From NCBI RefSeq assembly GCF_022347205.1, contig NZ_JAKRNE010000013.1, forward strand, positions 1 through 64,000: DNA of 64,000 bases, read 5' to 3'. This stretch comes from Corynebacterium sp. ACRPO (GTDB taxonomy: Bacteria > Actinomycetota > Actinomycetes > Mycobacteriales > Mycobacteriaceae). Shown piece by piece: positions 1-8,365 of the stretch; within the stretch, counting starts at the first letter, position 1, and every line of letters starts with the position of its first letter. The notes below the pieces were generated by a model that was given only the letters and a program-made list of their open reading frames with translations, searched no databases and was not told the DNA's origin. The position numbers and the translations under genes are program-made.

Positions 1-439
1 GGTGCTGGATGTCCCTAATTGTCATCCCACCGGCGTACAAGCTGACTATCATGTCATCGACATCAGTCAAGCGCCTAGAACCTTTAGGGACCATAGTCGG
101 CAAGAATGTTCCAGCCCGATCGCGTGGGACATCAACGGTTACTGGCCCGTAGTTAGAATCCACGGTCTTTGGATATGACCCGTTGCGGTGATTGTCTGTT
201 CTAGCTGCAGCTTTAGCGCTCCTGTCGCCAGACTCGTAGCCCAGGTGGGCATCCATTTCAGCGTTGAGTCCCCTGGTAATCGAGGCTTGCAACATGCCGC
301 GAACTAGGTCATTGGCATCCGTTGTGGACGTGCCTAGGTCGTCAATCAGTTTCGCGATTTCAGGGTTAGCAAGAAGCTTCTTTTCAATCGCATCAATTTT
401 GGCCTTATCAGCCGAGTCTCGTCGTGCCACAGTAGTCAT
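1..439 (-). CDS. IS256-family transposase, N-terminal part (runs off left edge)
   Basis: The minus strand is open from an ATG to the window edge and encodes about 146 residues. The start MTTVARRDSADK, followed by a region resembling RGMLQASITRGLNAEMDAHLGY in shorter pieces (for example LNAEMDAHLGY and NHRNGSYPKTV) and VDVPRDRAGTF, is the typical N-terminal region of IS256-family DDE transposases. A GAGGAG Shine-Dalgarno-like stretch lies about ten bases before the ATG. The catalytic DDE core would lie further along, outside the window, so it cannot be judged whether the gene is intact. Confidence in the family is high. Confidence 0.88.
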   Translation of the reverse strand, partial: MTTVARRDSADKAKIDAIEKKLLANPEIAKLIDDLGTSTTDANDLVRGMLQASITRGLNAEMDAHLGYESGDRSAKAAARTDNHRNGSYPKTVDSNYGPVTVDVPRDRAGTFLPTMVPKGSRRLTDVDDMIVSLYAGGMTIRDIQH

Positions 440-496
440 TCTGGTCCATCTCCTCATGCGGGTTAGGTACCCACACACAAACCATCAGACACTCTC
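1..496 (-). mobile_element. IS256-family element, right-hand end (partial)
   Basis: The transposase reads leftward, so the outer terminus of the element should lie just upstream of its start. Reading the minus strand from about 496, the sequence begins GAGAGTGTCTGATGG and continues into a GT-rich stretch, similar in character to the terminal repeats of other actinobacterial IS256 elements. The boundary is inferred from this similarity, because the other terminus and any target duplication are outside the window. Confidence 0.5.
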
Positions 497-525
497 GACC
501 CAGAAGGTCTTCAATTCTCTTTGAT

Positions 526-576
526 TTCGTCCTTCAATTGTTTGTTTTGCCACGTAATAAACAATTGAAGGACGAA
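526..576. repeat. 18-bp perfect inverted repeat at the IS/methyltransferase junction
   Basis: Two 18-base arms (526-543 and 559-576) are perfectly complementary, with a 15-base spacer. The right arm begins TTTAATT-free sequence AAACAATTGAAGGACGAA and overlaps the first readable codons of the methyltransferase remnant (E-G-R). Neither arm is followed by a T run long enough for an ordinary terminator. It may be a rearrangement product or the edge of another lost element. Confidence 0.75.
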
Positions 577-890
577 TTAAATCCGATCTCCGCTTCGGAT
601 CAACTCTGACGTGGTACGCGTTCCCCGTGCCAGAGTTCGACGAGAAAACACGGCAGCGCATTATTAAGGCAGGCAAGAAGGTGCTCGATGCCCGCGCGCT
701 GCACCCAGAGCGCTCGCTGGCCGAGCACTACAACCCACTCGCCATGGCCCCGGAACTCATCAAGGCGCATGACGCGCTTGACCGTGAGGTGGATAAGGCA
801 TTTGGCGCTTCCCGTAAGCTCACGACCGTCCGGCAGTGCCAGGAGCTGTTGTTTGCCAATTACGAAAAGCTCACCACGCAGCAGCCCTAA
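561..890 (+). pseudogene. 3' remnant of an MmeI/YeeA-type DNA methyltransferase gene
   Basis: The frame is open after a stop at 558-560 and gives about 109 residues. GRIKSDLRF, then TWYAFPVPEF, then a helical stretch containing VLDAR, HPERSLAEHYNPLAM and KAHDALDREVDKAFG match the extreme C-terminus of class I SAM-dependent methyltransferases of the MmeI/YeeA type, which end just after the LDxAVDxAYG-like motif. No catalytic motif is left: the SAM and NPPY regions are absent. A GTG at 627 could start an 87-residue product, but the homology begins before it, so this is best read as a gene tail. An IS256 end lies just upstream and a strong terminator directly downstream. Confidence 0.75.
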
Positions 891-936
891 AAACACCTGG
901 TATGTCCTGCCCTACGGCAAGACATACCAGGTGTTT
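891..936. terminator. Bidirectional Rho-independent terminator
   Basis: A perfect 16-bp stem (891-906 with 921-936) has a further four-base inner pairing TGCC/GGCA. It starts right after the stop of the methyltransferase remnant and ends four bases before the stop of the opposing DUF2268 gene. The arms start with AAA and end with TTT, so both strands have a short T tract. Confidence 0.85.
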
Positions 937-940
937 CTTG

Positions 941-1653
941 TCAGCTGTCGTGTCGCGTCAGGCCTAGTTGTGGCAAGGCAACATTTAAGATTTCAGCGGC
1001 GGGTGTGGTGACACACTCGGCGGCCGTCCGACCTGTCTTATCCATGTAGGCTTTGGTGATACGAGCCCCTGCGGCGTAACCAGCTCCGGTGGGTAGTCCG
1101 ACCGGTTTCGATCCCATCAGACGGGCGCTCGAATCTCCAAGCACCCATGCGGCGAAGTCCTGCATGCCTGTCACATCCAAGCCCTCGACGACTCGTCTTA
1201 GTACATCTTCTCTCGATCTGGTTTGGTCGGTGACGAAGTGCGTATATCCACGCTTACTGTAGAACTGGGCAGCGAATAGGTCGGCTAGTCCCTCGGCCAC
1301 GACGTGCTCACCGACGGTCACTGTCTGCGGGTCCCATACGATGCCGTCAGCTGAATATCGGACGTTGTGGCGCAACTCGTGTAGGGCAATCGCTTCTAGA
1401 CGATGGAGAACTTCCTCAGTCGGCCAGATGGTGATGGCAATGTAACCACTGATCCCACCGAAGGCCGACAGGCCTCGAACTTCGTCCATGAAGTGCTCGT
1501 TGGAAGGATCACCTAACACTAGAAGCACAGTGAGGTCAGGAATCATGAGTCCTGGGTTAGCAGTCGCCAAGTATTGAACCCCTTTAGCGAGAGCTTGCTC
1601 AACTCGAGACCAAGCGTTGGCCTCCTCTAATTTGTAGAGCGCATCATTTACTT
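941..1653 (-). pseudogene. DUF2268-type putative Zn-protease, 5' end cut by IS6 element
   Basis: About 237 native residues remain. They contain HELRH, a variant of the HExxH zinc-binding motif, followed about 25 residues later by EGLADLF. This pairing is characteristic of DUF2268 predicted Zn-dependent proteases, where the second motif would supply the third zinc ligand. The native frame is interrupted by the terminal repeat of the IS6-family element at 1654. An apparent TTG start giving M-Q-Q-H lies inside the IS terminus and is an artefact of fusion. There is no Shine-Dalgarno there, so the remnant is probably silent unless read from an IS promoter. The 3' end is intact and faces a shared terminator. 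Confidence 0.75.
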
Positions 1654-2496
1654 GGTGCTGTTGCAAAGTTGGGGCAGTAGAAAGACCGGCGTGAAATAAT
1701 CACAGCCATGGGCATCTTCTCCGGTCGGCATTTCCCCCGTGACATCATCCTGTGGGCGGTGCGGTGGTACTGCCGCTACGGCGTGAGCTACCGCGACCTC
1801 GAAGAAATGATGACCGAGCGGGGTGTGCCAGTCGATCACACCACGATCTACCGCTGGGTGCAGAAATACGCCCCTGAGCTGGATAAGCACACTCGCTGGT
1901 ACCGGCAGGTACCCGACTGGCAGGCCCAGTCCTGGCGGGTGGATGAGACCTATATCCGGGTCGGCGGCACGTGGTGCTATCTCTACCGGGCTATTACCGC
2001 CGGTGGGCAGACCTTAGACTTCTACCTCTCACCAAAACGGAATGTGGCTGCGGCCAAGCGTTTCCTGGCCAAGACGCTGCGATCGAATACGACAGCCGGG
2101 TCCCCGCGGGTCATCAACACCGACAAGGCACCAGCTCTGGCCAAGGCAATATCCGAGCTGAAGGCGGAGGGAATCTGCCCTCAGACGGTGGAGCACCGGC
2201 AGGTGGAATACCTGAACAACGTTCTCGAGGGAGATCATGGCCGACTTAAAAGAATCCTGGGACCGAAGGGGGCGTTCAAAAACCGAATTTCCGCCTACCG
2301 GACGTTGAAAGGGATGGAAGCGATGCATTCATTACGGAAAGGTCAGGGCACGATGTTTGCTTATGGGCACCCCAATCCGGACGCGGTGATCGTCAACTGG
2401 GTCTTCGAGACGGCCTGAGAACGCCGGCACGCAGCGGCCATCAGGAAATGAGAAACTGGGTCGTCTCGGCTCTCCGCCCAACTTTGCAACAGCACC
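1654..2496. mobile_element. IS6-family insertion sequence (IS1628-like), complete, 843 bp
   Basis: Perfect 20-bp terminal inverted repeats, GGTGCTGTTGCAAAGTTGGG, occupy 1654-1673 and (inverted) 2477-2496. The GCTGTTGCAAA core is like that of IS26/IS6 termini. One intact transposase gene fills the element. The eight bases outside the left end (ATTTACTT) and right end (GTGTGGGC) differ, so there is no target-site duplication. IS6 elements that have promoted an adjacent deletion or cointegrate resolution leave this state, and both flanks are indeed truncated genes. The IS1628 name is from memory of corynebacterial IS6 elements and needs an ISfinder comparison. Confidence 0.9.
1708..2418 (+). CDS. 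IS6-family DDE transposase
   Basis: The product has 236 residues, the usual size for the family. An N-terminal helix-turn-helix region (about residues 1-60, containing SYRDLEEMMTERGV and DHTTIYRWV) precedes an RNase H-like catalytic domain. The DDE triad can be read as D79 in VDETYI, D139 in INTDKAPA and E174 in LEGDHGRLK, with the 34-residue D-E spacing expected. The gene is intact, with no frameshift or internal stop, so the element may be active. Confidence 0.95.
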   Translation: MGIFSGRHFPRDIILWAVRWYCRYGVSYRDLEEMMTERGVPVDHTTIYRWVQKYAPELDKHTRWYRQVPDWQAQSWRVDETYIRVGGTWCYLYRAITAGGQTLDFYLSPKRNVAAAKRFLAKTLRSNTTAGSPRVINTDKAPALAKAISELKAEGICPQTVEHRQVEYLNNVLEGDHGRLKRILGPKGAFKNRISAYRTLKGMEAMHSLRKGQGTMFAYGHPNPDAVIVNWVFETA

Positions 2497-2540
2497 GTGT
2501 GGGCTGGGTCTAGTACGTAGGTACCTGCTGCGAGGGCCAT
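2497..2540 (-). pseudogene. 5' stub of a yceI-family gene, truncated by IS6 element
   Basis: Reading the minus strand from an ATG gives MALAAGTYVLDPAHT and then the IS terminus. GTYxLDPAHT is the conserved N-terminus of YceI-family lipocalin-like proteins. A TAGGAG Shine-Dalgarno sequence lies nine bases before the ATG, and a good promoter is further upstream. Only 14-15 codons survive, so the identification rests on a short match; the position at the start of a gene with its own promoter and ribosome site supports it. Confidence 0.65.
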
Positions 2541-2580
2541 GATGAATACTCCTAAGGTTGTTGTTTGCGTTACACCCCAC

Positions 2581-2608
2581 AGTGTACGTACCACTTCTAA
2601 ATAGTCAA
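2581..2608 (-). promoter_or_regulatory. Promoter of the truncated yceI-like gene
   Basis: On the minus strand, TTGACT and TACACT are separated by 16 bases, a good sigma-A-type match. It lies about 40 bases before the start of the YceI stub. Transcription would now run into the right end of the IS6 element, antisense to its transposase. Confidence 0.6.
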
Positions 2609-2676
2609 CACGTGAAGTAAAAAATTTTTGAGTGTGCAGGTCAAAGGAGTTTGATTGGGAAGAATTTAAAAAAGAA

Positions 2677-2709
2677 GGCCGAATCGAGGGTCGTTTCCTC
2701 GATTCGGCC
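2677..2709 (-). terminator. Rho-independent terminator after murJ
   Basis: A perfect 13-bp stem, GGCCGAATCGAGG with its complement, and a seven-base loop are followed on the minus strand by a T-rich tail (TTCTTTTTTAAA). It sits 14 bases past the murJ stop and ends the NUDIX-DUF6049-murJ operon. Confidence 0.92.
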
Positions 2710-2722
2710 GTGTGGGCTGTGC

Positions 2723-5700
2723 CTAGGGCTGCCCGACGAGACCAATGTCTGCGATGGTTGCCTTATTGGACTTGGGCAGCTCGGTGATCATGAGGAGGAG
2801 GCCGTCGAATTGCTCGGTCGTTTCCTCCAGCTCGATATCTTCCTTGCCGCTTTCGAACTTGCCCCTGGCCAGTTGGTGCAGGGAGCCAGCTTGTGGGTTC
2901 TCCGGATTGAAGCTGTCCTGATTTACGCCATAGACGGCGTACTTCGCCCCAGTGGAGTTGGACTGCACCACCGGCAGGACCGCAAGGTGCGTTGGCGTAT
3001 CCAAGGTGACGAGGACGCCGGTGTCCTCCTTTTCGGTGGACCAAGTGGTGGCCGTTTTGCCGTCGATAAGCGCTGCATAGTCCTTGTTATCAGGGACGGT
3101 AACCGCAGAGGAAGGCTGGAGACGCACCGGCGGGGTATCCGGAATGTCCGTGCTGCCGTGGATGGTCTCGCTGACCGGGTTGGATGCCTCCACATTGCTG
3201 AGCAAGGACATGATCCAGGTGGTGAGCGCGGCCATTGCTACGACGAAGATGGTGGCGAAGATGCCGATGACGATGACGCCGGAACCGGAATAACCGCGGC
3301 CGCCAAAGCCGGGTTCTTGCGCCGGGTCATCCTCTTGGTCCGGTTCTACCTGTGCCTTCACCGGCAGGGCTTCAGGTGCTTCTTCTGGTTCATCCGGTGC
3401 GAAGTCGCGCAGGCGCTGGGCGATGCCGGCCAAGGTGAGTGCCTGTGCCTCTTGTAGCTCCTCCATCTTTTCCTCGCGGCTGTCTTCGTCGGCACTATCG
3501 AGCGCGTAGTGCGCATCTTCGACGCGCTGGGCGGCCTCGTCCGCGGGAAGGTTGGCGTCCTCAGAAATATCGCGCAGCTTCTTCGGCGAAGGCTCCGTGG
3601 ACTCTACGAGCAGTTCCAGGGCGGAGCTTAAAGCCTCGCGGTCGGTGGCCGCGGAGGTGCCGTCCAGCACGGCGGGGAAGGCAACCTTGACCACGCCATC
3701 GGTAGAGACGCGGAAACGGTCACGGTGCTCCACGCCGAGGGTGAGGCCGGCGTCGTGGGCAGCGGCGGCATCAGCAAAAAGCGGTGCAGTAGCTCGTGCC
3801 ACGGAATGGGGATCGAGGTTATCGGCCTCCGCTACCTGCTTGAGGGAGGTGCCCTCGAACCAATCCGCTACCACCAGGCAGCCGGTGCGGTAGGACAGGA
3901 CTTGGATATTATCCGCCACGGTATCGAGCTCCAGCTCGGCCAGGCGGCGGGTATTGCGCGAAATCTCTGCGGAGCGACGGGCTGCAACTCCCGGCGTCGC
4001 CGGCGCAATTGGCGCCAGGCTATTGGTATCGACGAACGTCAAGGCGACCAGTCGGCCGGTGGACTGTTCGCGTGCCTGCCAGAACTGCGCACCAGTGACC
4101 GCACCGTGATCTTGGAGCAGGCGGAAGCGACCGTCCGATACCGGGGCGCCTGGGACCAGGCGTGGTCCGCGGACGATGCCCGCGGACATCGGCGGCGGCA
4201 CCAGGGTGGCATTGAAAGCATCCTGGGTAAATACCGGCCGGATTTCCGGTACGTCGGGCTCCTCCAGCTCGATGGCCTTGGAGGAATCGACCTTGATGAA
4301 GCGGGACATGCCCGGAATGCGCTGTAGGGCGCGGGCCAGGTTCTGGACCTCCGGCAAGGAGGACTTGGACAGCACCAAGCCGGTGGCGATGAGGAATATG
4401 ACACCGAGCACCGCGACCTTGATCAGCGAGACGATGGACGGCAAATTCTCCGGGAGGAGGAGATTCACGACCCAGTACAGCACCCAGGAGACGACCAAGC
4501 CCACTAGGCCGGCACCGGAAGCCCACAACACGGTTTGCGTGACGGCCTTGCCGCCGAGGCTGCCGAGCTTGCGTTTGAGCAGGAAGCCGCCAATGACCGC
4601 ACCGGACACGAAGCCAAAGCCATTGGCCGTACCGAGCAGGATCACCACGCGGTCTGGGTTGGACGTCATCAATGGTGCCAAGAGCGTGAGGACGATCTTG
4701 GTCAGCGTGATGCCGGCGATGATGAAGGTAGGCGTCCAGGCTTCCTCGCGGGCATAGAACACGCGCAGGTGCAGCAGCACCAAGGCATACGGGATGAGTG
4801 TGAAGGCGGAGAAGCTGATGGTCAGGCCGAGCTGCTCGGCGCTCTCGGCGCCGTAGGCACCGTATTGGAAGAGGGCACGGGCGATAGGAACGCCGAAGCC
4901 GGTCATGAAGATGACGATGGGGATAAGTGCGATGAAAGTCAGCTTGGAGCCCAGGGTGAGATCGCGGACCACGGCATCTACATCGCCGTCGGCGGCGTTG
5001 CGGGACAGGCGAGGCATAATCGCCGTCAGGAGCGTCACGCCGATAACGCCATAAGGCACCTGCAGCATGAGCCAGGCATTCTGATAGACCAGCGGAGCGC
5101 CCGCATCCGCGTATGCGGCCACGCGAGAGGTGATTACGTAGCCCAACTGGGAGATGGCTACGTAGGTAATAATGGCCAGTGCCATGCCACCGAATTGCTT
5201 GATGCGCGCATCCAAGCCCCATTTGGGGCGCAGGTTAATGCCGGCCTTTTTCAGATACGGCAATAGGATGAGGCACTGCACCATCACCGCCGTGGTGGTG
5301 CCCAAGCCCAGTAGCATGACGTGTGGATCGGCCACCGGCGTGGGATCATGCGGGTCGAGCTCGCCTGGCAGGATGCGATAAGCCAGCAGCACGCTAATGG
5401 AGATGACGTTATTGATTACCGGCGCCCAGGCGCCCGGACCAAAGACATTCTTGGTATTGAGGACGGCCTGGAAGAGGGCGAAGAGGCCGTAGAAAAGGAT
5501 CTGTGGCAGCAGTAAAAAGGCCAAGGACGTTGCCTGCACGGCATTGGCCTTGGAATCTTCCGGCAGCATCATCCTGGTTAAGAAGGGAGCGAGTACTACG
5601 GAGGCGATGGTAACTATGCCCAGGATGGAAAAGGCCAGGGTAAATAGCCGCCGGACAAAGGTTTCACCGCGGTCCGTGTCTTCCTTTTCGGCCCGCACGA

Positions 5701-6151
5701 GGACGGGCACGACCAGAGAGGTCAGCACCGCACCCAAAACGATCTCGGTGACGAGGTTGGGGATCTGGTTGGCGCTACTAAACGCAGTTCCCACCGTTGC
5801 GCCGAGCGTGGCGCCGATGAGCATCTGGCGCAAGAAGCCGGTGATGCGGGATAGCAGCGTCGCGATGGCCATCGTGCCTGTTGCGCGGATGACATCCTGA
5901 TTGGATGATTCATTGTCCGCGTTGCGTCCAGTGAGCGCGGACTTATCCTCCTCGGGAGGAACGGTGGTGTCCTTCACCGCTGGGGTGGGGCGCTTTTCGG
6001 GTACCGGAGCGGGAGGAGAGGCCTGGACGATGCGGCCGCGGGCACCCGCCGGGGCGGGGTGCTCTGCCGGCACGGCGGCATCCTTCGGCTCAACTACACC
6101 CGCAGGTGACTTCTCCACGTGTTCGGCCTCGCGGCCAGTCTTATCAGTCAT
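2723..6151 (-). CDS. murJ: Lipid II flippase MurJ (MviN) with pseudokinase and extracytoplasmic C-terminal domains
   Basis: MurJ moves lipid II across the membrane for peptidoglycan synthesis. The 1142-residue protein has a Pro/Glu-rich cytoplasmic head (1-90), a MATE-like MviN core with about 14 membrane segments (about 94-610, starting near MAIATLLSRITGFLRQ), a degenerate kinase-like domain (about 665-885), an acidic linker, one membrane helix (about 955-985) and an outer domain (about 990-1142). This long form is typical of Corynebacteriales; in mycobacteria the pseudokinase part binds the regulator FhaA after phosphorylation by PknB. Usual bacterial MurJ has about 510 residues. The gene is last in an operon with the DUF6049 and NUDIX genes, the same order as Rv3908-Rv3910. 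Confidence 0.93.
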   Translation of the reverse strand: MTDKTGREAEHVEKSPAGVVEPKDAAVPAEHPAPAGARGRIVQASPPAPVPEKRPTPAVKDTTVPPEEDKSALTGRNADNESSNQDVIRATGTMAIATLLSRITGFLRQMLIGATLGATVGTAFSSANQIPNLVTEIVLGAVLTSLVVPVLVRAEKEDTDRGETFVRRLFTLAFSILGIVTIASVVLAPFLTRMMLPEDSKANAVQATSLAFLLLPQILFYGLFALFQAVLNTKNVFGPGAWAPVINNVISISVLLAYRILPGELDPHDPTPVADPHVMLLGLGTTTAVMVQCLILLPYLKKAGINLRPKWGLDARIKQFGGMALAIITYVAISQLGYVITSRVAAYADAGAPLVYQNAWLMLQVPYGVIGVTLLTAIMPRLSRNAADGDVDAVVRDLTLGSKLTFIALIPIVIFMTGFGVPIARALFQYGAYGAESAEQLGLTISFSAFTLIPYALVLLHLRVFYAREEAWTPTFIIAGITLTKIVLTLLAPLMTSNPDRVVILLGTANGFGFVSGAVIGGFLLKRKLGSLGGKAVTQTVLWASGAGLVGLVVSWVLYWVVNLLLPENLPSIVSLIKVAVLGVIFLIATGLVLSKSSLPEVQNLARALQRIPGMSRFIKVDSSKAIELEEPDVPEIRPVFTQDAFNATLVPPPMSAGIVRGPRLVPGAPVSDGRFRLLQDHGAVTGAQFWQAREQSTGRLVALTFVDTNSLAPIAPATPGVAARRSAEISRNTRRLAELELDTVADNIQVLSYRTGCLVVADWFEGTSLKQVAEADNLDPHSVARATAPLFADAAAAHDAGLTLGVEHRDRFRVSTDGVVKVAFPAVLDGTSAATDREALSSALELLVESTEPSPKKLRDISEDANLPADEAAQRVEDAHYALDSADEDSREEKMEELQEAQALTLAGIAQRLRDFAPDEPEEAPEALPVKAQVEPDQEDDPAQEPGFGGRGYSGSGVIVIGIFATIFVVAMAALTTWIMSLLSNVEASNPVSETIHGSTDIPDTPPVRLQPSSAVTVPDNKDYAALIDGKTATTWSTEKEDTGVLVTLDTPTHLAVLPVVQSNSTGAKYAVYGVNQDSFNPENPQAGSLHQLARGKFESGKEDIELEETTEQFDGLLLMITELPKSNKATIADIGLVGQP

Positions 6152-6169
6152 AGAGGATACAACTTCAAC

Positions 6170-8365
6170 TTACTTTTTAAGCCTTTGTGATTTTTTGCGC
6201 CGATGGCGGCCTAGCCGGAAGAGCGTGGCTAAGACCAGCGCAAGGGCGCCGGCTATGCCGACGCCATACACGCTTACGATACCGGCACGCGTTTGCACAG
6301 CGATATTGATGGGCTCGGAGATGGTTTGCTTTTCTGGGGTAGCAAGCCACAGGCCAATGTCCGTGCGATCGGCGTCCTTAGGCATATCGGCGGTCATGGA
6401 TACAGTAATAGAGCCCTTGGCCGGAATACGGACACTCTTGGGTGTGTTGAGGCGCGCGCCATCGGGGGCGTCGTATTGCAGCTTGGCCTCCACCGGGAGT
6501 GGCAGGCCATTTTCTGCCACGATGAGCAGCGGCGATGACTCGGATACGCGGGTATAGACATTGCCCGGTGGGATAAGCGCCACAGAAGAACGCAGGTCCC
6601 GCAGCGTATCGGAATGTACATCCATCGTATGAGTGAACCGGCGCTGCGCCTCTGCATTGCTTCCCAAGCTATCGCGGTTGGTCAGCGAGAGGGCGGCGAG
6701 CAGATCTCGGCGCAAAGGCAGGACGAATTCATAGCGAGTGAGCGCGATATCGGGATCATCGACCATGATATTCATCAGCTCGTCGGTATAGCGAGCCTGC
6801 TGCTCCACGCGGACGATATCGGATTCGGCAAAGGCGGCGGGATCGCTAAAGGGGCTGCCGGGCAGTGAACCGGGCTCTGCGGTCTCCTGCTTCAGGCTGC
6901 CGACGGTGCGCGGATGGGACTTACCGGAAGCGATGAGTGCCTCGGCAGAGTCGAGTGCGTACTCGGCCGCGCTGGGATCCAAGTAATTGGGCAAGCGCGC
7001 CACGGTGTCATCGCTTGCGGCCAAGCTCAGTGCGGCGCCGCCGGTGATGGCACGAGAAAGATCGGAGTCGAGCGAGTAATCGTAGCGCAGCTCTGGGTTG
7101 GAATAGCCCACCGTCTGTGGTTTGGAGCCGGTTTGGGCGAGGAGGGCGCCCAGGGAGGCGTCGAAAGTCACGGCGCGGCCGGGCCACGAAGTATTATCCG
7201 CCACCAATGCGGGCAGGGGCAGCTGCTGATCCACATAGCCGGAGCCGACCGCGAGCACGGTGGTGGCCGGCTTGGCACCGAGAATTCGCTCGATGGTGTG
7301 ATTGCCGCGTTGCAGTCCTTCGTAGGTAAGGAAGGGATTATTCGCTTTGGCCACGGAGGAAGCATTGGCGTTCGCCCACGGCATAGACATAAAGCAATCG
7401 AGCTCGCGCAGGCGCTTGAGCCAGCGGGCAGCGTCCTCTTTTCCAGTGCCGGGTTCGAGGTGCACATCGTCATCGTTAGTGAACCACGAATCGCGCAGGC
7501 GCTTAGGTCGCTCGGCTTGAGGTAGGCGGGCCGGCCCCACCTTATAGCCCTCCGCCATGCGGTTGACCGTATCCAAGAGGGCGGGATCGATGGCTACGCA
7601 GCCTGCCCCGCGCAGGTCGTGGTCGGCATACGTGCTGACCAAGCGATCGAGCCGGCCGCCCTCCGCCAGCTCACCGGCCAGCTCATCAGAGGAGAGGATA
7701 AGGTCCTCTCCCCCAACGCCGCCTGGTACCGAGTCAATATCGGCACTGATGGGATAGACCACGGTGAGATCGTGGGGTTTGGGATCCGAGGGGGCATCGC
7801 CAAGCGCCTGCTCCTTCCCCTTTACCTGGCCTACGAGGCGCTCCTCCGCAAAGCTGACCGCCTCGCCGCCTACGGTGCCGGTGAGGGTAAACAGCAGCGG
7901 ATAGGAGCCAGGCTCTTCGATGGCCAGGGTCTGCTCCTCGTGCAGGGAGGTGGGAACCTGGAAGGTAACCTCCCGGGATTCGCCCGGCTGCAGGGGCGCG
8001 GTGGTAGTGCTCGGACCGTAATACGGGAATTCGCCGGTGGCCAACTGCGTGCGGGCCTGCGCGGTATCCTCCACGGCATCGCCGCGGCGGCTCGTGAGCT
8101 GAAGATTCTCCATGGCTTCATCGGTTGGATTGTGCAGGCGGAAGGTCAGTTTCAGGGCCTTGCCCACGGAAAAGGGCTCGGCCGTAAGGAGATCAAGAGT
8201 GGCCCGCTCCGGCCCGCGCGCGCCCAACCATGCCTGGATATCCTGCTGATTTTCGGCGGCCGAGTCCATCTGCGCGGCGGCTTCTGGTAGCGGCAGGCAC
8301 AAGCCCCACCCCGCTACCGCCATGCAGCCGCCCACGGCGGCCCAAGACTTCAGGCGTTGGCGCAT
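6170..8365 (-). CDS. DUF6049-type membrane-anchored secreted protein
   Basis: The 731-residue protein has a signal peptide ending near AAA-Q (residues 1-31), a large extracytoplasmic region, one membrane helix near the C-terminus (VYGVGIAGALALVLATLF) and a basic cytoplasmic tail. It matches the position and architecture of mycobacterial Rv3909 between mutT4 and mviN. Its function is not established; conservation next to murJ suggests a role in the envelope. The start overlaps the stop of the upstream NUDIX gene (TAATG), which indicates translational coupling, and 18 bases separate its stop from the murJ start. Confidence 0.82.
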   Translation of the reverse strand: MRQRLKSWAAVGGCMAVAGWGLCLPLPEAAAQMDSAAENQQDIQAWLGARGPERATLDLLTAEPFSVGKALKLTFRLHNPTDEAMENLQLTSRRGDAVEDTAQARTQLATGEFPYYGPSTTTAPLQPGESREVTFQVPTSLHEEQTLAIEEPGSYPLLFTLTGTVGGEAVSFAEERLVGQVKGKEQALGDAPSDPKPHDLTVVYPISADIDSVPGGVGGEDLILSSDELAGELAEGGRLDRLVSTYADHDLRGAGCVAIDPALLDTVNRMAEGYKVGPARLPQAERPKRLRDSWFTNDDDVHLEPGTGKEDAARWLKRLRELDCFMSMPWANANASSVAKANNPFLTYEGLQRGNHTIERILGAKPATTVLAVGSGYVDQQLPLPALVADNTSWPGRAVTFDASLGALLAQTGSKPQTVGYSNPELRYDYSLDSDLSRAITGGAALSLAASDDTVARLPNYLDPSAAEYALDSAEALIASGKSHPRTVGSLKQETAEPGSLPGSPFSDPAAFAESDIVRVEQQARYTDELMNIMVDDPDIALTRYEFVLPLRRDLLAALSLTNRDSLGSNAEAQRRFTHTMDVHSDTLRDLRSSVALIPPGNVYTRVSESSPLLIVAENGLPLPVEAKLQYDAPDGARLNTPKSVRIPAKGSITVSMTADMPKDADRTDIGLWLATPEKQTISEPINIAVQTRAGIVSVYGVGIAGALALVLATLFRLGRHRRKKSQRLKK

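Noticed and set aside
1655-1666. TTG start giving a complete DUF2268 protein
   Set aside because: These codons belong to the IS6 terminal repeat, so the gene is a truncated fusion.
2601-2618. CACGTG-containing sequence resembling parS
   Set aside because: Only the central hexamer fits; the flanking bases do not match the parS arms.
2651-3457. Open frame of 268 codons on the plus strand
   Set aside because: Shadow of the murJ C-terminal part; it would also start inside the murJ terminator.
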